A stretch of 64,000 bases of DNA from the NCBI GenBank assembly GCA_963738025.1, contig CAVTWA010000020.1, positions 1-64,000 of the forward strand, in the 5' to 3' direction. The position numbers and the translations under genes were made by a program. Positions 28,403 through 38,578 of the stretch are shown in pieces. The notes beneath the pieces are model-generated. The model saw nothing but the letters and a program-made list of their open reading frames with translations, was not told the DNA's origin and searched no databases. Numbering within the stretch: the first letter of the stretch is position 1; each line of letters begins with the position of its first letter. The DNA is from 20CM-2-55-15 sp963738025 (GTDB lineage: Bacteria > Acidobacteriota > Terriglobia > 20CM-2-55-15).

Positions 28403-28784
28403 ATACAGTCGCCAAGACTACTCAAGCTTGCTGCAAGCAATTGCCCTGTCGCCCGACTTCATGGCGGATTCGGCGCCGTCACGAAATACGACCTCAGCCC
28501 TGGCAAAGTGATCGTCGCCCGTCCTCGCCGCCGCTCGACAGCCCTTGCTCACCAATATCGACTCCTAGGATTGGAACGATTATCTGGGCGCCGCTCCCTC
28601 GGCAATGCCTTACTCGCCCCTTCTTCGAGGGAACAACGGTCGCTTCTGGAAGTCGCGTGAACCCAGCCGTGAGCCGGTACAGCAAGTGCCGGCACTCACA
28701 GTGGCAGCCGGGTTGGCCGCAATAGCGCTTCAGACAATTCGGGGCATCGTTGATCTGGTTGCAGCAAGCGCAGTAAAAGGGAAG
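28403..28784. other. Intergenic, no gene recognised
   Basis: No frame here resembles a family I know. It lies between the TPR remnant and the hairpin at 28785. Confidence 0.4.
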
Positions 28785-28830
28785 GAAGCACAAGAGGCAC
28801 AACGTCAGAGCGCTGTGCCTCTTGTGCTTC
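28785..28830. terminator. 17-bp perfect hairpin after the TonB receptor gene
   Basis: GAAGCACAAGAGGCACA and its exact complement are separated by 12 bases. There is no T-run on either side, so it is not a standard intrinsic terminator. It lies 37 bases past the receptor stop, where it could end the transcript or protect its 3' end. Confidence 0.5.
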
Positions 28831-28866
28831 TTGTCGTTCCCTCACGCTTCTCTGGTTAAGATTCGA

Positions 28867-31800
28867 TCAAAAGTTGAATCGCAGCTGTGCCTTGAATGTT
28901 CGAGTCTGTGTCCCTTTGCTCTGAATGAAGCCAAACGGATTCGTGCTGTTGATATTCAGGTCCGGGCTGTTCGGCACAGGATGGTTCAGGATATCGGTAG
29001 CATCCATGCGGAACTGGACGGTCTTCGATTCCGTGACGTGGACCATCTTGCTCAATGCCGCATCGAAGCTCCAGGTCCCGGGCACTTCCATGGTCTGCTG
29101 ACCCAGACTGCCTCTTCGACCCGGCTTCGGATTCTGCAGCAGGATTTGATTCGATTTTGCATCGGCGACAGCCAGCAGAGTGCAATACGGCTTGAGGTCG
29201 ACCCCGACTGTGGCGCACTGCGGATCGACGACTTTGGTGAAACGCGCCGGATCGAAATAGCCACCGAAGTTGCCGTTCCATTGAACCTTTCCGAAGCTCT
29301 TCACCGGAAAAGGCCCTACGATGTCTGGAACCGAGTTGGCATACAGGCCGGTCGGACTGGCCGTCGTGCCATTCTGCAGGTAAGTGGACGTGACGCTCGT
29401 CGGCGTTCCCGTGTTCAGATTCACGATGAAGCTGGATTGCCAGCCCTCCACGATTCTTGCAAGAACACCGGAACTGTTACGGAACAACAACTGATTTGGC
29501 CCGAAGGGTAGAGCGAAACTGCCATTGGACCTGAAGTCGTGCGTGATGTGCGTTGGACCGAGCACATAGTCCTGGTCACGCGCAAGCGGGTCGGTGTAGC
29601 CCGTGGGCGGGATTTGCAGCGACCTCGACCAGACGTACGTCGCCTGATAGGTGAGGCCCTGTGTTGGCCGCAACGTCGTTTGAACCTGCAGCGAATGGTA
29701 ATTGGACTTGCCGGTATTTGAATAATAGTTGGCCTGATTGAACTGAGGATTCGCAGTGATCCAGTTCGCCGGAAACAGTCCGGCCGGTACCACCGGGCCC
29801 CCCGAAATCGTGGTGCCTCCCGGTACATTGAATCCCAGATTCGCGCGGCGCAACACGGTACCGCGTTCTCCCGGTACACCGGGCACGGTACCGGTAGCAC
29901 CTGTGCCGACTCCGTTGTAGTAGTTGAGTAAATTCGCCACGGAAACGTAGTCGCCATTGGCCAGAGCGCTTCTAAATGTCGAGCTCAAGCGTAATTGTTG
30001 CGAACCTCTCTGGTTCAGGCCATCAACGGCCGCGCATGCCGCGCTGGGGTTCGATTGATCGCATCCTTTCAGACCGGGATTTAAATTCAGTCCGAGGAAC
30101 ATCTGATCAAACAAAGCCACATTCTCGCCATTACGTGTTCTGTTAATAGCGTCGAGCAAAGCGGGATTGTAGAAAACATCAGGAGTATTCAAATCGATCG
30201 CGCCGTTGAATGGCCCGCTGCTATTCAGCTTGATGCCTCGAGTTCCAATGTATCGAACGTCCAGCGTCAGATTGCGCCGGATATCCCGCGTAACCGACAG
30301 CGTCAAGTTCTGTACGTAGGGCGTCGAATAATTCGGGTCGAACGCCGCACCATTCTGGTTCTGTTTCTGCAATGGTATCGGCTGCAGCGGCAGTGAATTT
30401 GGTGTGACCGGCACGACGCCCGGAAGATTTCTTAAATCAAAGTAACTTCCATCGCTCGGTCCCGTTGTTTGCGCAATGTTCACGAAACCGGGATTGTTCA
30501 AAATGTTGTTGTCGATCGGTTGGGCGCGTCCGCCTCCGGAGTAGCTGATCTGGTAGCCGCCGCGAACGTTCGTTTTGCCCTTTCCAAACCATGGAACTTG
30601 CCACGCGAAACCGACCGCGGGACCAAAGTTGTTCCAATCATCCGGATACATCGATTTCCCGGGGTTTGGCGTATTCGGCCCCACCAGTTCCACCTTGGTC
30701 AACAAGTCGGTGTTGACCCCGTTGTTCGGACTCAACCAGTTATCGAAGCTCCTGCCCGAAACACCAAACAACGAGAGACCGCCGCCGGCAGGAACCGCTG
30801 TCAGACCGCGCCGTTCATAGGGAACGCCGTAGTATTCCCAACGCAATCCCAGATTGAGGGTTAGGGAAGGCCGGACCTTCCAGTCATCTTTAAAGAACAG
30901 CGACAGTTCATGCTGGGTCGTGTCGATGTATTTCCGCCCGCTGAAATAGTCGGACCACTTCGTCAGGTCGTTCGGGTTCTTCATGAAATAGACCTGGGAA
31001 ACGTTATCCATGGAGCCCGAAAGAAAATAGAGCAGCTGCGTCGCCACCGTCTGGTTGTTTTGAACCAGACCCGGAAAATTCGTGGTGTTGGCAAACACGA
31101 GTGTCGGATTCAAACCAGCCCCACCCGTCGCTTTCGGAATGGGCGCGGTCGGCGTGGCGTATCCGTTCGAATGTCCCAGGCGGACGTCAACTCCACCTTT
31201 AAATGCATGTTTACCTTTGGTCCAGCTCAGTGTGTCGGCGTAGTCGTAGAGAGGACTGGTGGCCCCTTGTTGCGCGCAGTTGGTCTGGCAACTGTAGTTG
31301 TTGATGGACATGATTCCCTGCGTCGCGTTCAAACCTACGCTTGCCGGAACATAGGCAACCGGATAGTCCTGACTTCCCTTCAAAAGCAGCGCGTCAGCCG
31401 CGGTCGAGGTTTTCGTATCGCTGTTCTCCCATGGAGTACGGATGACGACCCAATTTCTCCGGATACCGAAGCGAGCCTCGTTGAGAAGGTTCGGCGTCAA
31501 TGTGGATGTGAAATTGACCGTCAGCACCGAGGGGCGCCGCAACTGTTCCGAATTCAGTCCTCCCGGCCAAAGCGTTGGCGAATACTCCGCAGCGTTCCAT
31601 TCAAAGCTGTAATTGGCAGCGACCTTGTTGCGCGCATTAAAGTTGTGATCGACTTTGGTATTGATTTGCTTCCTGCCGGACGCATTGTCTGTACCGCTGG
31701 CGATACCGATCCCGCCGTCACTTTTGGTTGAGCGTACCCATTGGTGAACCGCGGTGTTCAGACCATCACCGCCGTCGAAGATGTTCGCATGGGGCATTAA

Positions 31801-33069
31801 GCCGAGATATTTCTGGCTTACTCCGACAGGATCCGGTCCCGTCCTGTTCGAATCCCACGCACCGCCTTGCACGGTGGCATCGGAACAATCCGGCTGAACC
31901 GGTGTGTTGGCCACCCGGCCAAATACGCTGAAATAGCGCAATTGCCCGGTGTAGGGCGTGCCGTTAGCATTTGCAGCCGGACGTACAGGATTGCCGAACG
32001 AATCCACGGAGGTAATCGTTGGACTTGCCCCGGCGGTGCTCGTCACCTGCAGCGTATTGCCGTTTGCCCAGCCATCCCAGTAGCGGAAAATCCCGTTTCG
32101 GGCGCAGTCGGTCAGCACAATGGGTCTCTGGACGTTGCGCTCTCTGTCGATCTGCTGATCCCAGAGGGCAAAGAAGAACGTTTTGTTTTTGACGATCGGT
32201 CCGCCTAGGCTTCCGGTAAGTTGGTTGCGGTTATACCAGGGTGGCTGCGTCGGCTTCCACACTCCGTTGACGATCGTCTTGTTGTTGCTCCACGTGTTCG
32301 CATCCAACGTCGAGTTCCGTATATTCCACACGCCGGCGCCATGAAACTGATTCGTGCCGGAACGTGTCAGGATCTGGACTTGACCATTCCCGCGTCCCAT
32401 CTCAGCGTCGACCGGCGATAGAATCACTCGAAATTCGCCGACCATGTCTGGATTGACAAGCGTACTGGCATTCACGCCATCCAGGTATCGGCCATCCTGC
32501 ACGCTGAGGCCGTCCCGGACCGTGTTCACCATGCCCGCGCTGATGCCGGCAAACGTTGTCGTTTCGGTCCCCGGCGCGCCTCGAACGCCAGCCATCGTCG
32601 ACATGAGGTCGAGCACATTGTTGGTTACCAGCGGGAGCTCACGAACTGTTTTCTCGGCAAGGACCTGGCCGATCGTCGCAGAGGATTCGGCTAGAACCGC
32701 GGTTGTTTCAGCCGTCACTTCGACGGTCTGATCGACCGTTCCAACTTGAAGTGCAAAGTTGTAACGCGCCGTCACCGCTTGGCCAAGCTGGACATTATTG
32801 ATGACCTGCGTTTTGAAACCTGGCAGTTCGGCCGTCAGTTTATAGGCCCCGGGCAGCAGACTCGGAATGTTATACGTTCCGGACTCATTCGTAACGGCAC
32901 TCGAAACCACACCGGTTTGCGTGTTTGTCGCCGTGACCGTCACGCCGGGTATGAAAGCCTGGCTCGTGTCCTGAACGAACCCACCTATTGATGCATTACT
33001 GCTCTGACCGAATGCATGACCGGCGAGCAACAGACAAAGAGCAACCGCGGTAGCCCAAGACCTTTTCAT
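28867..33069 (-). CDS. Carboxypeptidase-regulatory/TonB-dependent (Oar-like) outer-membrane receptor
   Basis: About 1400 residues. A signal peptide (MKRSWATAVALCLLLAGHAFG) is followed by a carboxypeptidase-regulatory Ig-like domain (SIGGFVQDTSQAFIPGVTVT to FALQVG), a plug region (VRELPLVTNNVLDLMSTMAG, YLDGVNASTL) and a very long barrel ending FKAQLRFNF, with terminal Phe as expected of BamA substrates. GGAGGAG precedes ATG 33069; the upstream in-frame extension is not conserved. Such receptors are abundant in Acidobacteria and are thought to import large or complex organic substrates, but no ligand is known. It is divergent from the cytochrome/DUF1552/ankyrin genes. Confidence 0.93.
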   Translation of the reverse strand: MKRSWATAVALCLLLAGHAFGQSSNASIGGFVQDTSQAFIPGVTVTATNTQTGVVSSAVTNESGTYNIPSLLPGAYKLTAELPGFKTQVINNVQLGQAVTARYNFALQVGTVDQTVEVTAETTAVLAESSATIGQVLAEKTVRELPLVTNNVLDLMSTMAGVRGAPGTETTTFAGISAGMVNTVRDGLSVQDGRYLDGVNASTLVNPDMVGEFRVILSPVDAEMGRGNGQVQILTRSGTNQFHGAGVWNIRNSTLDANTWSNNKTIVNGVWKPTQPPWYNRNQLTGSLGGPIVKNKTFFFALWDQQIDRERNVQRPIVLTDCARNGIFRYWDGWANGNTLQVTSTAGASPTITSVDSFGNPVRPAANANGTPYTGQLRYFSVFGRVANTPVQPDCSDATVQGGAWDSNRTGPDPVGVSQKYLGLMPHANIFDGGDGLNTAVHQWVRSTKSDGGIGIASGTDNASGRKQINTKVDHNFNARNKVAANYSFEWNAAEYSPTLWPGGLNSEQLRRPSVLTVNFTSTLTPNLLNEARFGIRRNWVVIRTPWENSDTKTSTAADALLLKGSQDYPVAYVPASVGLNATQGIMSINNYSCQTNCAQQGATSPLYDYADTLSWTKGKHAFKGGVDVRLGHSNGYATPTAPIPKATGGAGLNPTLVFANTTNFPGLVQNNQTVATQLLYFLSGSMDNVSQVYFMKNPNDLTKWSDYFSGRKYIDTTQHELSLFFKDDWKVRPSLTLNLGLRWEYYGVPYERRGLTAVPAGGGLSLFGVSGRSFDNWLSPNNGVNTDLLTKVELVGPNTPNPGKSMYPDDWNNFGPAVGFAWQVPWFGKGKTNVRGGYQISYSGGGRAQPIDNNILNNPGFVNIAQTTGPSDGSYFDLRNLPGVVPVTPNSLPLQPIPLQKQNQNGAAFDPNYSTPYVQNLTLSVTRDIRRNLTLDVRYIGTRGIKLNSSGPFNGAIDLNTPDVFYNPALLDAINRTRNGENVALFDQMFLGLNLNPGLKGCDQSNPSAACAAVDGLNQRGSQQLRLSSTFRSALANGDYVSVANLLNYYNGVGTGATGTVPGVPGERGTVLRRANLGFNVPGGTTISGGPVVPAGLFPANWITANPQFNQANYYSNTGKSNYHSLQVQTTLRPTQGLTYQATYVWSRSLQIPPTGYTDPLARDQDYVLGPTHITHDFRSNGSFALPFGPNQLLFRNSSGVLARIVEGWQSSFIVNLNTGTPTSVTSTYLQNGTTASPTGLYANSVPDIVGPFPVKSFGKVQWNGNFGGYFDPARFTKVVDPQCATVGVDLKPYCTLLAVADAKSNQILLQNPKPGRRGSLGQQTMEVPGTWSFDAALSKMVHVTESKTVQFRMDATDILNHPVPNSPDLNINSTNPFGFIQSKGTQTRTFKAQLRFNF

Positions 33070-33255
33070 GAACTCCTCCGTTTTCAGGGAAAGCGGGGGG
33101 AGTATACATCGGCGATCGGCCGCATCCAAGCACAGCACAACTTTCGATGCGGTCTTCTTGTGCAGAACTCCGGTTCGGTTTTTGTTTGACATGGCCCCCA
33201 TCGCTTGCCATAACTGACTGGAATATCAATTGACCGAAAATTTGATCGGAGACGC

Positions 33256-35598
33256 ATGAAAAGAATTTGGCGCGTTGTAGCTGCCGCAGCAGTGATCCTT
33301 CTGGTGCCGAATCATCTGCGCGCCGCCGAGACCGTTGTGATCGGCCAGTACTGCTTAAGCTGTCACAACGACAAAGTCAAAATGGCAGGACTCGCTCTTG
33401 ACAGACTCGACCCAAACAATGTGCGTGAAGAAGACCGGGCGGAATGGGAGAAAGTCGTACAGAAGCTTCGCACACGTGCGATGCCCCCGGTCGGTAATCC
33501 CCGACCCGATGAGGCCTCCTACAACTCCCTCGTGCAGTACCTTGAAACGGTACTGGATCGCGTCGCAGCGGAACATCCGAATCCAGGCCGCGGGCTGACA
33601 TTCCGGCGGCTGAACGCCTCGGAATATCAGAACGCCATTCGTGATTTATTGGCGCTCGATATCGACGCTACATCGCTTCTGCCGAAAGAAGACGCCAGTC
33701 ACGGCTTCGATAGTGTGAATGTCGCAGGACTTTCGCCCACGCTCCTGGAGCGGTATCTCATCGCGGCTCAAAAAGTAAGCCGGCTCGCAATCGGCAGTCC
33801 GCTCGCGTCTCCGGGGAGCTTCGTTGTCGATCTGCCCGTGGAACTGACGCAAGAAGATCACTTCGATGGGATGCCGCTGGGTACACGAGGGGGCACTGTC
33901 GTTCACTACAATTTCCCACTCGACGGAGAGTATGACATTCAGGTCCGGCTTCAGCGAAACCGCAACGAAAACGTTGAGGGACTGACCGAACCGACCCGGA
34001 TGGACGTAACCATTGCTGGCGAAGCCGTTGCGACTTTCACGATCGCCCCGAACAGAAATCAGGACGGAATCTACTACTCCGATGAGGACGTCGATAAAAA
34101 TCTGCACGTGCGCGTTCCGGTAAAAGCCGGTCCTCGTGAAGTCGCGGTCGCCTTTTTCAGAAAGACCTCCGCGCTCCTCCAAACTGATCGCCAACCATAT
34201 CTGGCACGGTTTAACATGAATCGTCATCCCCGAACGACGCCCGCCATCTATTCGCTGTCCATTGCTGGACCTTTTAATTCCGCCGGGCCTGGCGATACGC
34301 CAAGCCGGCGCCGCATCTTCACATGTCATCCCAATGCCCCAGTAAAACAAACCGAGTGCGCTCGTCAGATCGTATCGACGCTCGCGCGACGCGCCTACCG
34401 GCGGCCGTTAAGCGACGCCGATGTGAATACGCTATTGGCGTTCTTCAAGCAGGGTGAGGCTGAAGGCGGATTTGAAGATGGAATCGAGATGGCCCTTCGA
34501 GCGATGCTGGCCAGCACGGAGTTCCTCTTCAGGATTGAAAAACAGCCACGTAATGTTCAACCCAACACGGTGTATCGCATCAGCGATCTCGAGATGGCCT
34601 CGCGATTGTCTTTCTTCCTGTGGAGCAGCATCCCTGACGACGAATTACTCGACCTTGCGATAAGCAAAAGGCTCAGCCAACCGGGCGTACTGCAACAAGA
34701 GGTCCTTCGTATGCTGGCTGACCCGCGTTCGGAAGCGCTGGTCACTAACTTTGCCGGACAGTGGTTGTATTTGCGAAATCTGGCCGCTGTCAGCCCGAAT
34801 GCCCGGCTGTTTCCTGATTTCGACGATAACCTGCGGCAGGCATTCCGGCGTGAAACGGAACTCTTCTTCGACAGCATCATGAAGGAAAACCGTAATGTGC
34901 TCGATCTGCTCTCAGCAGACTACACATTCTTGAACGAGCGTCTTGCGAAGCATTATGGCATTCCGAACGTTTACGGCGACCGGTTCAGAAGAGTAACACT
35001 TGACCAGAATAGTGAGCGCCGTGGTCTGCTCGGTCAGGGAAGCATTCTGACGGTCACTTCTTATGCAACCCGGACCTCTCCGGTGCTTCGAGGTCGTTGG
35101 ATTCTTGAAAATCTTCTAGGCATTCAGGTACCTCCGCCACCGCCGAATGTACCGTCACTGCAAGGAAATGACACAGGAACCAGCGCGCTTCCAATGCGGG
35201 AACGGATGGCCCGGCATCGCACCAATGCGATTTGCGCCAATTGCCACCAACTGATGGACCCCCTGGGCTTGGCGACAGAGAACTTCGATGCAGTCGGCCG
35301 CTGGCGGACTCGCGACACCGCCGGTGGTCCGATCGATGCCACCGGAATGTTCCCCGGCGGCACGATGTTCGAAGGAACGGCAGGTCTGAGGCTTGCTCTC
35401 ATGGACCGGCCGGACCTTTTTGTTAACACATTGACGGAAAAGTTGCTCACTTACGCCCTGGGCCGGGGTTTGGAATACTACGACGCTTCGACGGTCCGCG
35501 CGATCCGTCAGGAAGCTCGCGGATCCGACTATCGGTTTTCTTCCATCGTTCTCGGAATCGTCAATAGTCCGCCCTTCCAAATGAGGAGTTCGCAATGA
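33256..35598 (+). CDS. Secreted multi-DUF cytochrome protein (DUF1587/1595/1592/1588/1585)
   Basis: 780 residues with a signal peptide (VVAAAAVILLVPNHLRAAE). A haem motif YCLSCH (about residue 33) opens the planctomycete-cytochrome-like domain. DUF1587 (RRLNASEYQNAIRDLLALD), DUF1595 (LARRAYRRPLSDADVNTLL), DUF1592 (LEMASRLSFFLWSSIPDDEL), DUF1588 (TSYATRTSPVLRGRWILENL) and DUF1585 follow. The last domain starts with a second haem motif, CANCH, near residue 660. GGAG precedes the ATG. The stop overlaps the DUF1552 start by 4 bases, so the two are co-translated. A periplasmic or exported redox protein of unknown substrate. Confidence 0.93.
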   Translation: MKRIWRVVAAAAVILLVPNHLRAAETVVIGQYCLSCHNDKVKMAGLALDRLDPNNVREEDRAEWEKVVQKLRTRAMPPVGNPRPDEASYNSLVQYLETVLDRVAAEHPNPGRGLTFRRLNASEYQNAIRDLLALDIDATSLLPKEDASHGFDSVNVAGLSPTLLERYLIAAQKVSRLAIGSPLASPGSFVVDLPVELTQEDHFDGMPLGTRGGTVVHYNFPLDGEYDIQVRLQRNRNENVEGLTEPTRMDVTIAGEAVATFTIAPNRNQDGIYYSDEDVDKNLHVRVPVKAGPREVAVAFFRKTSALLQTDRQPYLARFNMNRHPRTTPAIYSLSIAGPFNSAGPGDTPSRRRIFTCHPNAPVKQTECARQIVSTLARRAYRRPLSDADVNTLLAFFKQGEAEGGFEDGIEMALRAMLASTEFLFRIEKQPRNVQPNTVYRISDLEMASRLSFFLWSSIPDDELLDLAISKRLSQPGVLQQEVLRMLADPRSEALVTNFAGQWLYLRNLAAVSPNARLFPDFDDNLRQAFRRETELFFDSIMKENRNVLDLLSADYTFLNERLAKHYGIPNVYGDRFRRVTLDQNSERRGLLGQGSILTVTSYATRTSPVLRGRWILENLLGIQVPPPPPNVPSLQGNDTGTSALPMRERMARHRTNAICANCHQLMDPLGLATENFDAVGRWRTRDTAGGPIDATGMFPGGTMFEGTAGLRLALMDRPDLFVNTLTEKLLTYALGRGLEYYDASTVRAIRQEARGSDYRFSSIVLGIVNSPPFQMRSSQ

Positions 35599-36950
35599 TT
35601 CTGAAAAAGAAAGCCCTGCCCCGTCGCACGTTTCTGCGTGGCATGGGCGCCACATTGACTCTGCCTTTTCTGGACGCCATGGTTCCGGCGCTGTCGGCTC
35701 AAGCCAAACAGGCCGCTCGACCGGTGCAGCGAGTCGGGTTTGTATACATCGGAATGGGCAGTGATATGAATGCCGCCAAATGGCAGGATCAATGGACTCC
35801 GCAAAATGAGGGACGGATCACGGCACTGTCCACTTCAGTGTCCTCGCTTCAACCGTTTTTGGAACGTGTTTCCGTCATAACAAATCTGGAAAACAAGAAT
35901 GCGGGAGTCGCCGCCGGTTTTCATGCGACAGCAAACTCCTGCTTTCTGAGTTGCACAGAGGCGAAACGAACGGAAGGAAGCGACATTTTCTCGGGAATAA
36001 CAATCGATCAAATCGCCGCCCGGCACATCGGCAAGGAAACGCCCATACCGTCCCTCGAACTCGGGACGGACTTAATCGCGCAGGTCGGCGATTGCGATAG
36101 CGGCTACGCTTGCGCATACATGAATAATCTGTCGTGGACATCGCCTACAACTCCGCTTCCTACGGAAGCCGATCCAAGGGTGGTGTTTGAAAGGCTTTTC
36201 GGCGACGGCGGCACCGCCCGCCAGCGTCAGGTCGAGCTTCGGAAGAATGCCAGCATACTCGACTTCATGACCGAAGACATGGCGCGGCTTCAGCGCGAGC
36301 TGGGACCGAGCGACCGCACAAACCTAGGACAATATGTCGATTCCGTCAGAGAGGTCGAACGCCGCATTCAGATCGCCGAACACCAAAATTCTACATCTCC
36401 ATCGCCAGACCTTGAACGTCCGACCGGAATCGCGGCATCGTGGGACGAACACGCAAAACTCATGTTCGATCTGCAGGTACTGGCGCTAAGGGCGGACCTG
36501 ACCCGAGTTATAACCTTTCAACTCGTCCGCGAAGCGAGCACGAGAACCTATCCTCAAATCGGCGTGTCCGAACCCCACCACCCGATCTCCCACCATTCCA
36601 ACGATCCGGAGAAGCTCGCGAAGGTCGCCAAAATCAACGCCTATCATGTATCGCTGTTTGCATATTTCCTGGACAAATTAAGATCAGCTCCGGATGGCGA
36701 CGGTTCTCTGCTGGATCATTCCATTTACACCTTTGGCAGCGGTATGGGAAATCCAAGCGTGCATGACCATAAAAGATTGCCCATCGTGGTGATTGGACCC
36801 GCAAGCTCAAGGCCGGGAGCACTGCACATCAAATTGGCACAGTCGAGCCCGCTCGCAAACCTCTGGTTAACGATCATGGAAAAAATGGCTATTCCTCTCG
36901 ACAACTTTGCCGATAGCACTGGCCACATTGAGGGACTATTCACATCATGA
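35595..36950 (+). CDS. DUF1552 protein with Tat-type signal
   Basis: 451 residues. The N-terminus LPRRTFLRGMGATLTLPFLD is a twin-arginine signal. The body has the DUF1552 landmarks RVGFVYIGMGSDMNAAKW, FHATANSCFLSC, SITIDQ-type helix, EPHHPISHHSNDPEK and a sulfatase-like GSGMGNPSVHDHKRLP. The family is nearly always paired with DUF1592 proteins, as here (ATGA overlap), and its stop overlaps the next start (4 bases). Structurally it resembles alkaline-phosphatase-fold (DUF1501-like) proteins; activity unknown. Confidence 0.93.
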   Translation: MILKKKALPRRTFLRGMGATLTLPFLDAMVPALSAQAKQAARPVQRVGFVYIGMGSDMNAAKWQDQWTPQNEGRITALSTSVSSLQPFLERVSVITNLENKNAGVAAGFHATANSCFLSCTEAKRTEGSDIFSGITIDQIAARHIGKETPIPSLELGTDLIAQVGDCDSGYACAYMNNLSWTSPTTPLPTEADPRVVFERLFGDGGTARQRQVELRKNASILDFMTEDMARLQRELGPSDRTNLGQYVDSVREVERRIQIAEHQNSTSPSPDLERPTGIAASWDEHAKLMFDLQVLALRADLTRVITFQLVREASTRTYPQIGVSEPHHPISHHSNDPEKLAKVAKINAYHVSLFAYFLDKLRSAPDGDGSLLDHSIYTFGSGMGNPSVHDHKRLPIVVIGPASSRPGALHIKLAQSSPLANLWLTIMEKMAIPLDNFADSTGHIEGLFTS

Positions 36951-38578
36951 TGGTGAAGAATGTCAACCGATGTTTCGTAGCCGCACTGCTTCTTTCGGTT
37001 TTTTTTGAGGATGCTTATACCGCCACTTCGTTGGTGGATGCGGTGAGAACGGGCAACAAAGCAGCCGTCCTTGCACTCCTCAATAAAGCGACCGACATAA
37101 ACGCCTCCGAAAGCGATGGCTCCACAGCTTTACATTGGGCCGCATACAACGACAATTCCGAACTGATAGATACCTTGCTTCGCGCCGGCGCTAATGCAAA
37201 GGCTGTCAATCGGTACGGTATTACGCCCCTCTACTCCGCTTGCGTTAACGGAAATGCGATCATCGTTCGCATGCTTTTGAAAGCCGGAGCGGACCCGAAC
37301 ACGGCGCTCCCCGAGGGAGAAACCGCTCTCATGACCGCGGCCCGCACCGGCAATGCGGATGCTGTGAAGGTCCTGCTCGAGGCGGGGGCGGATCCCAATA
37401 CGAAGGAAGCCTGGCGCGGCCAGACAGCTCTGATGTGGGCAGCAGCGGAAGGCCACGCGGATGTGATCCGCGCCCTTATCGCCAGCGGCGCAAATATTGA
37501 AGCACGTTCTAAGGCAGATTACGTGCCGTCTGAGGCCCAATTCCGTCAGAATGAGGATCAATACGGACAATTTACGGCTTTACTCTTTGCGGCGCGGGAA
37601 GGCAAGATCAACGCGGTCGAGACGCTTGTTAAAGCCGGGGCCGACATTAACGAAACGCTTGTCGTCACGGGTCCAAAAGGACCGAAACCCGGCCGCGGCC
37701 CAAACGCGTTCTTGCTGGCAGTCGGGAGCGCTCAATATCAACTAGCGGCTTGGCTGCTGGACCATGGCGTCGATCCTAATACAGCGCCGCAGGGATGGAC
37801 GGCACTACATCAGATCGCGTGGGTTCGCAAGCCGGGGGACGTCGGCCACAGCGCTCCTCCTCCCGAAGGATCCGGTAACATGAGCAGTTTCGATTTCGTT
37901 CGCACGCTAATCAAGCATGGCGCGAACGTAAATGCCCACGCCACGGCGAAGCGCGCTCCCGCAGGCGGTGTTGGCCTTAATATGGCAGGAGCTACTCCTT
38001 TTTTGATGGCGGCGAGAACCAAAGATGCCGATTACATGCGTCTGTTGGCGCAATTAGGCGCCGACCCGCTGATGCCAAATGAGGACAAGACCACTCCATT
38101 AATGGTCGCAGCCGGAATAGGCATGAGCGCGGCCGAAGATGGGGAAACAGAAGCAGACCTGATAGAGGCCGTTGAAGTTGCCTTAAAAATGGGTAATGAC
38201 ATCAACGCTGTCGATAACAACGACGAGACTGTGATGCACGGTGCGGCCTACAAGCTTCTTCCCTCTCTCGTACGATTTCTGGCTGAGAACGGCGCCAACA
38301 TCGAAGTCTGGAATCGCCCCGAACAAAAAGGGATCGACCCCCCTGGACATTACTATTCGAAACAAGACAAACATAGGTTCACAAGAAACCGAGGCGGCCA
38401 TTCGTCAGCTGATGAATCGTGCCGGAATACCAGCCGTCGAGTCGCAGGAGCAGGGGCCCCGCTAGTTTCGCTTATTCTGCTGAGAGACACTGGAAGTTTC
38501 CTTGCTGAGAATCGTCGGCTGCGAACATCGCACGCAGGCATATTATTTTTCACCACTCTTTCATCATCAGTCCCTTGA
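36947..38578 (+). CDS. Secreted ankyrin-repeat protein, C-terminus frameshifted
   Basis: A signal peptide (CFVAALLLSVFFEDAYT) is followed by about ten ankyrin repeats (e.g. GSTALHWAAYNDNSELIDTL, GETALMTAARTGNADAVKVL). Near 38338 the frame changes: the natural C-terminus (TPLDITIRNKTNIGSQETE ... ending 38465) is in another frame, and the open frame runs on to 38578 with unrelated residues. It overlaps DUF1552 by 4 bases, completing a three-gene unit. Ankyrins probably mediate protein contacts in the periplasm. Most repeats survive, so function may persist. Confidence 0.88.
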   Translation: MMVKNVNRCFVAALLLSVFFEDAYTATSLVDAVRTGNKAAVLALLNKATDINASESDGSTALHWAAYNDNSELIDTLLRAGANAKAVNRYGITPLYSACVNGNAIIVRMLLKAGADPNTALPEGETALMTAARTGNADAVKVLLEAGADPNTKEAWRGQTALMWAAAEGHADVIRALIASGANIEARSKADYVPSEAQFRQNEDQYGQFTALLFAAREGKINAVETLVKAGADINETLVVTGPKGPKPGRGPNAFLLAVGSAQYQLAAWLLDHGVDPNTAPQGWTALHQIAWVRKPGDVGHSAPPPEGSGNMSSFDFVRTLIKHGANVNAHATAKRAPAGGVGLNMAGATPFLMAARTKDADYMRLLAQLGADPLMPNEDKTTPLMVAAGIGMSAAEDGETEADLIEAVEVALKMGNDINAVDNNDETVMHGAAYKLLPSLVRFLAENGANIEVWNRPEQKGIDPPGHYYSKQDKHRFTRNRGGHSSADESCRNTSRRVAGAGAPLVSLILLRDTGSFLAENRRLRTSHAGILFFTTLSSSVP

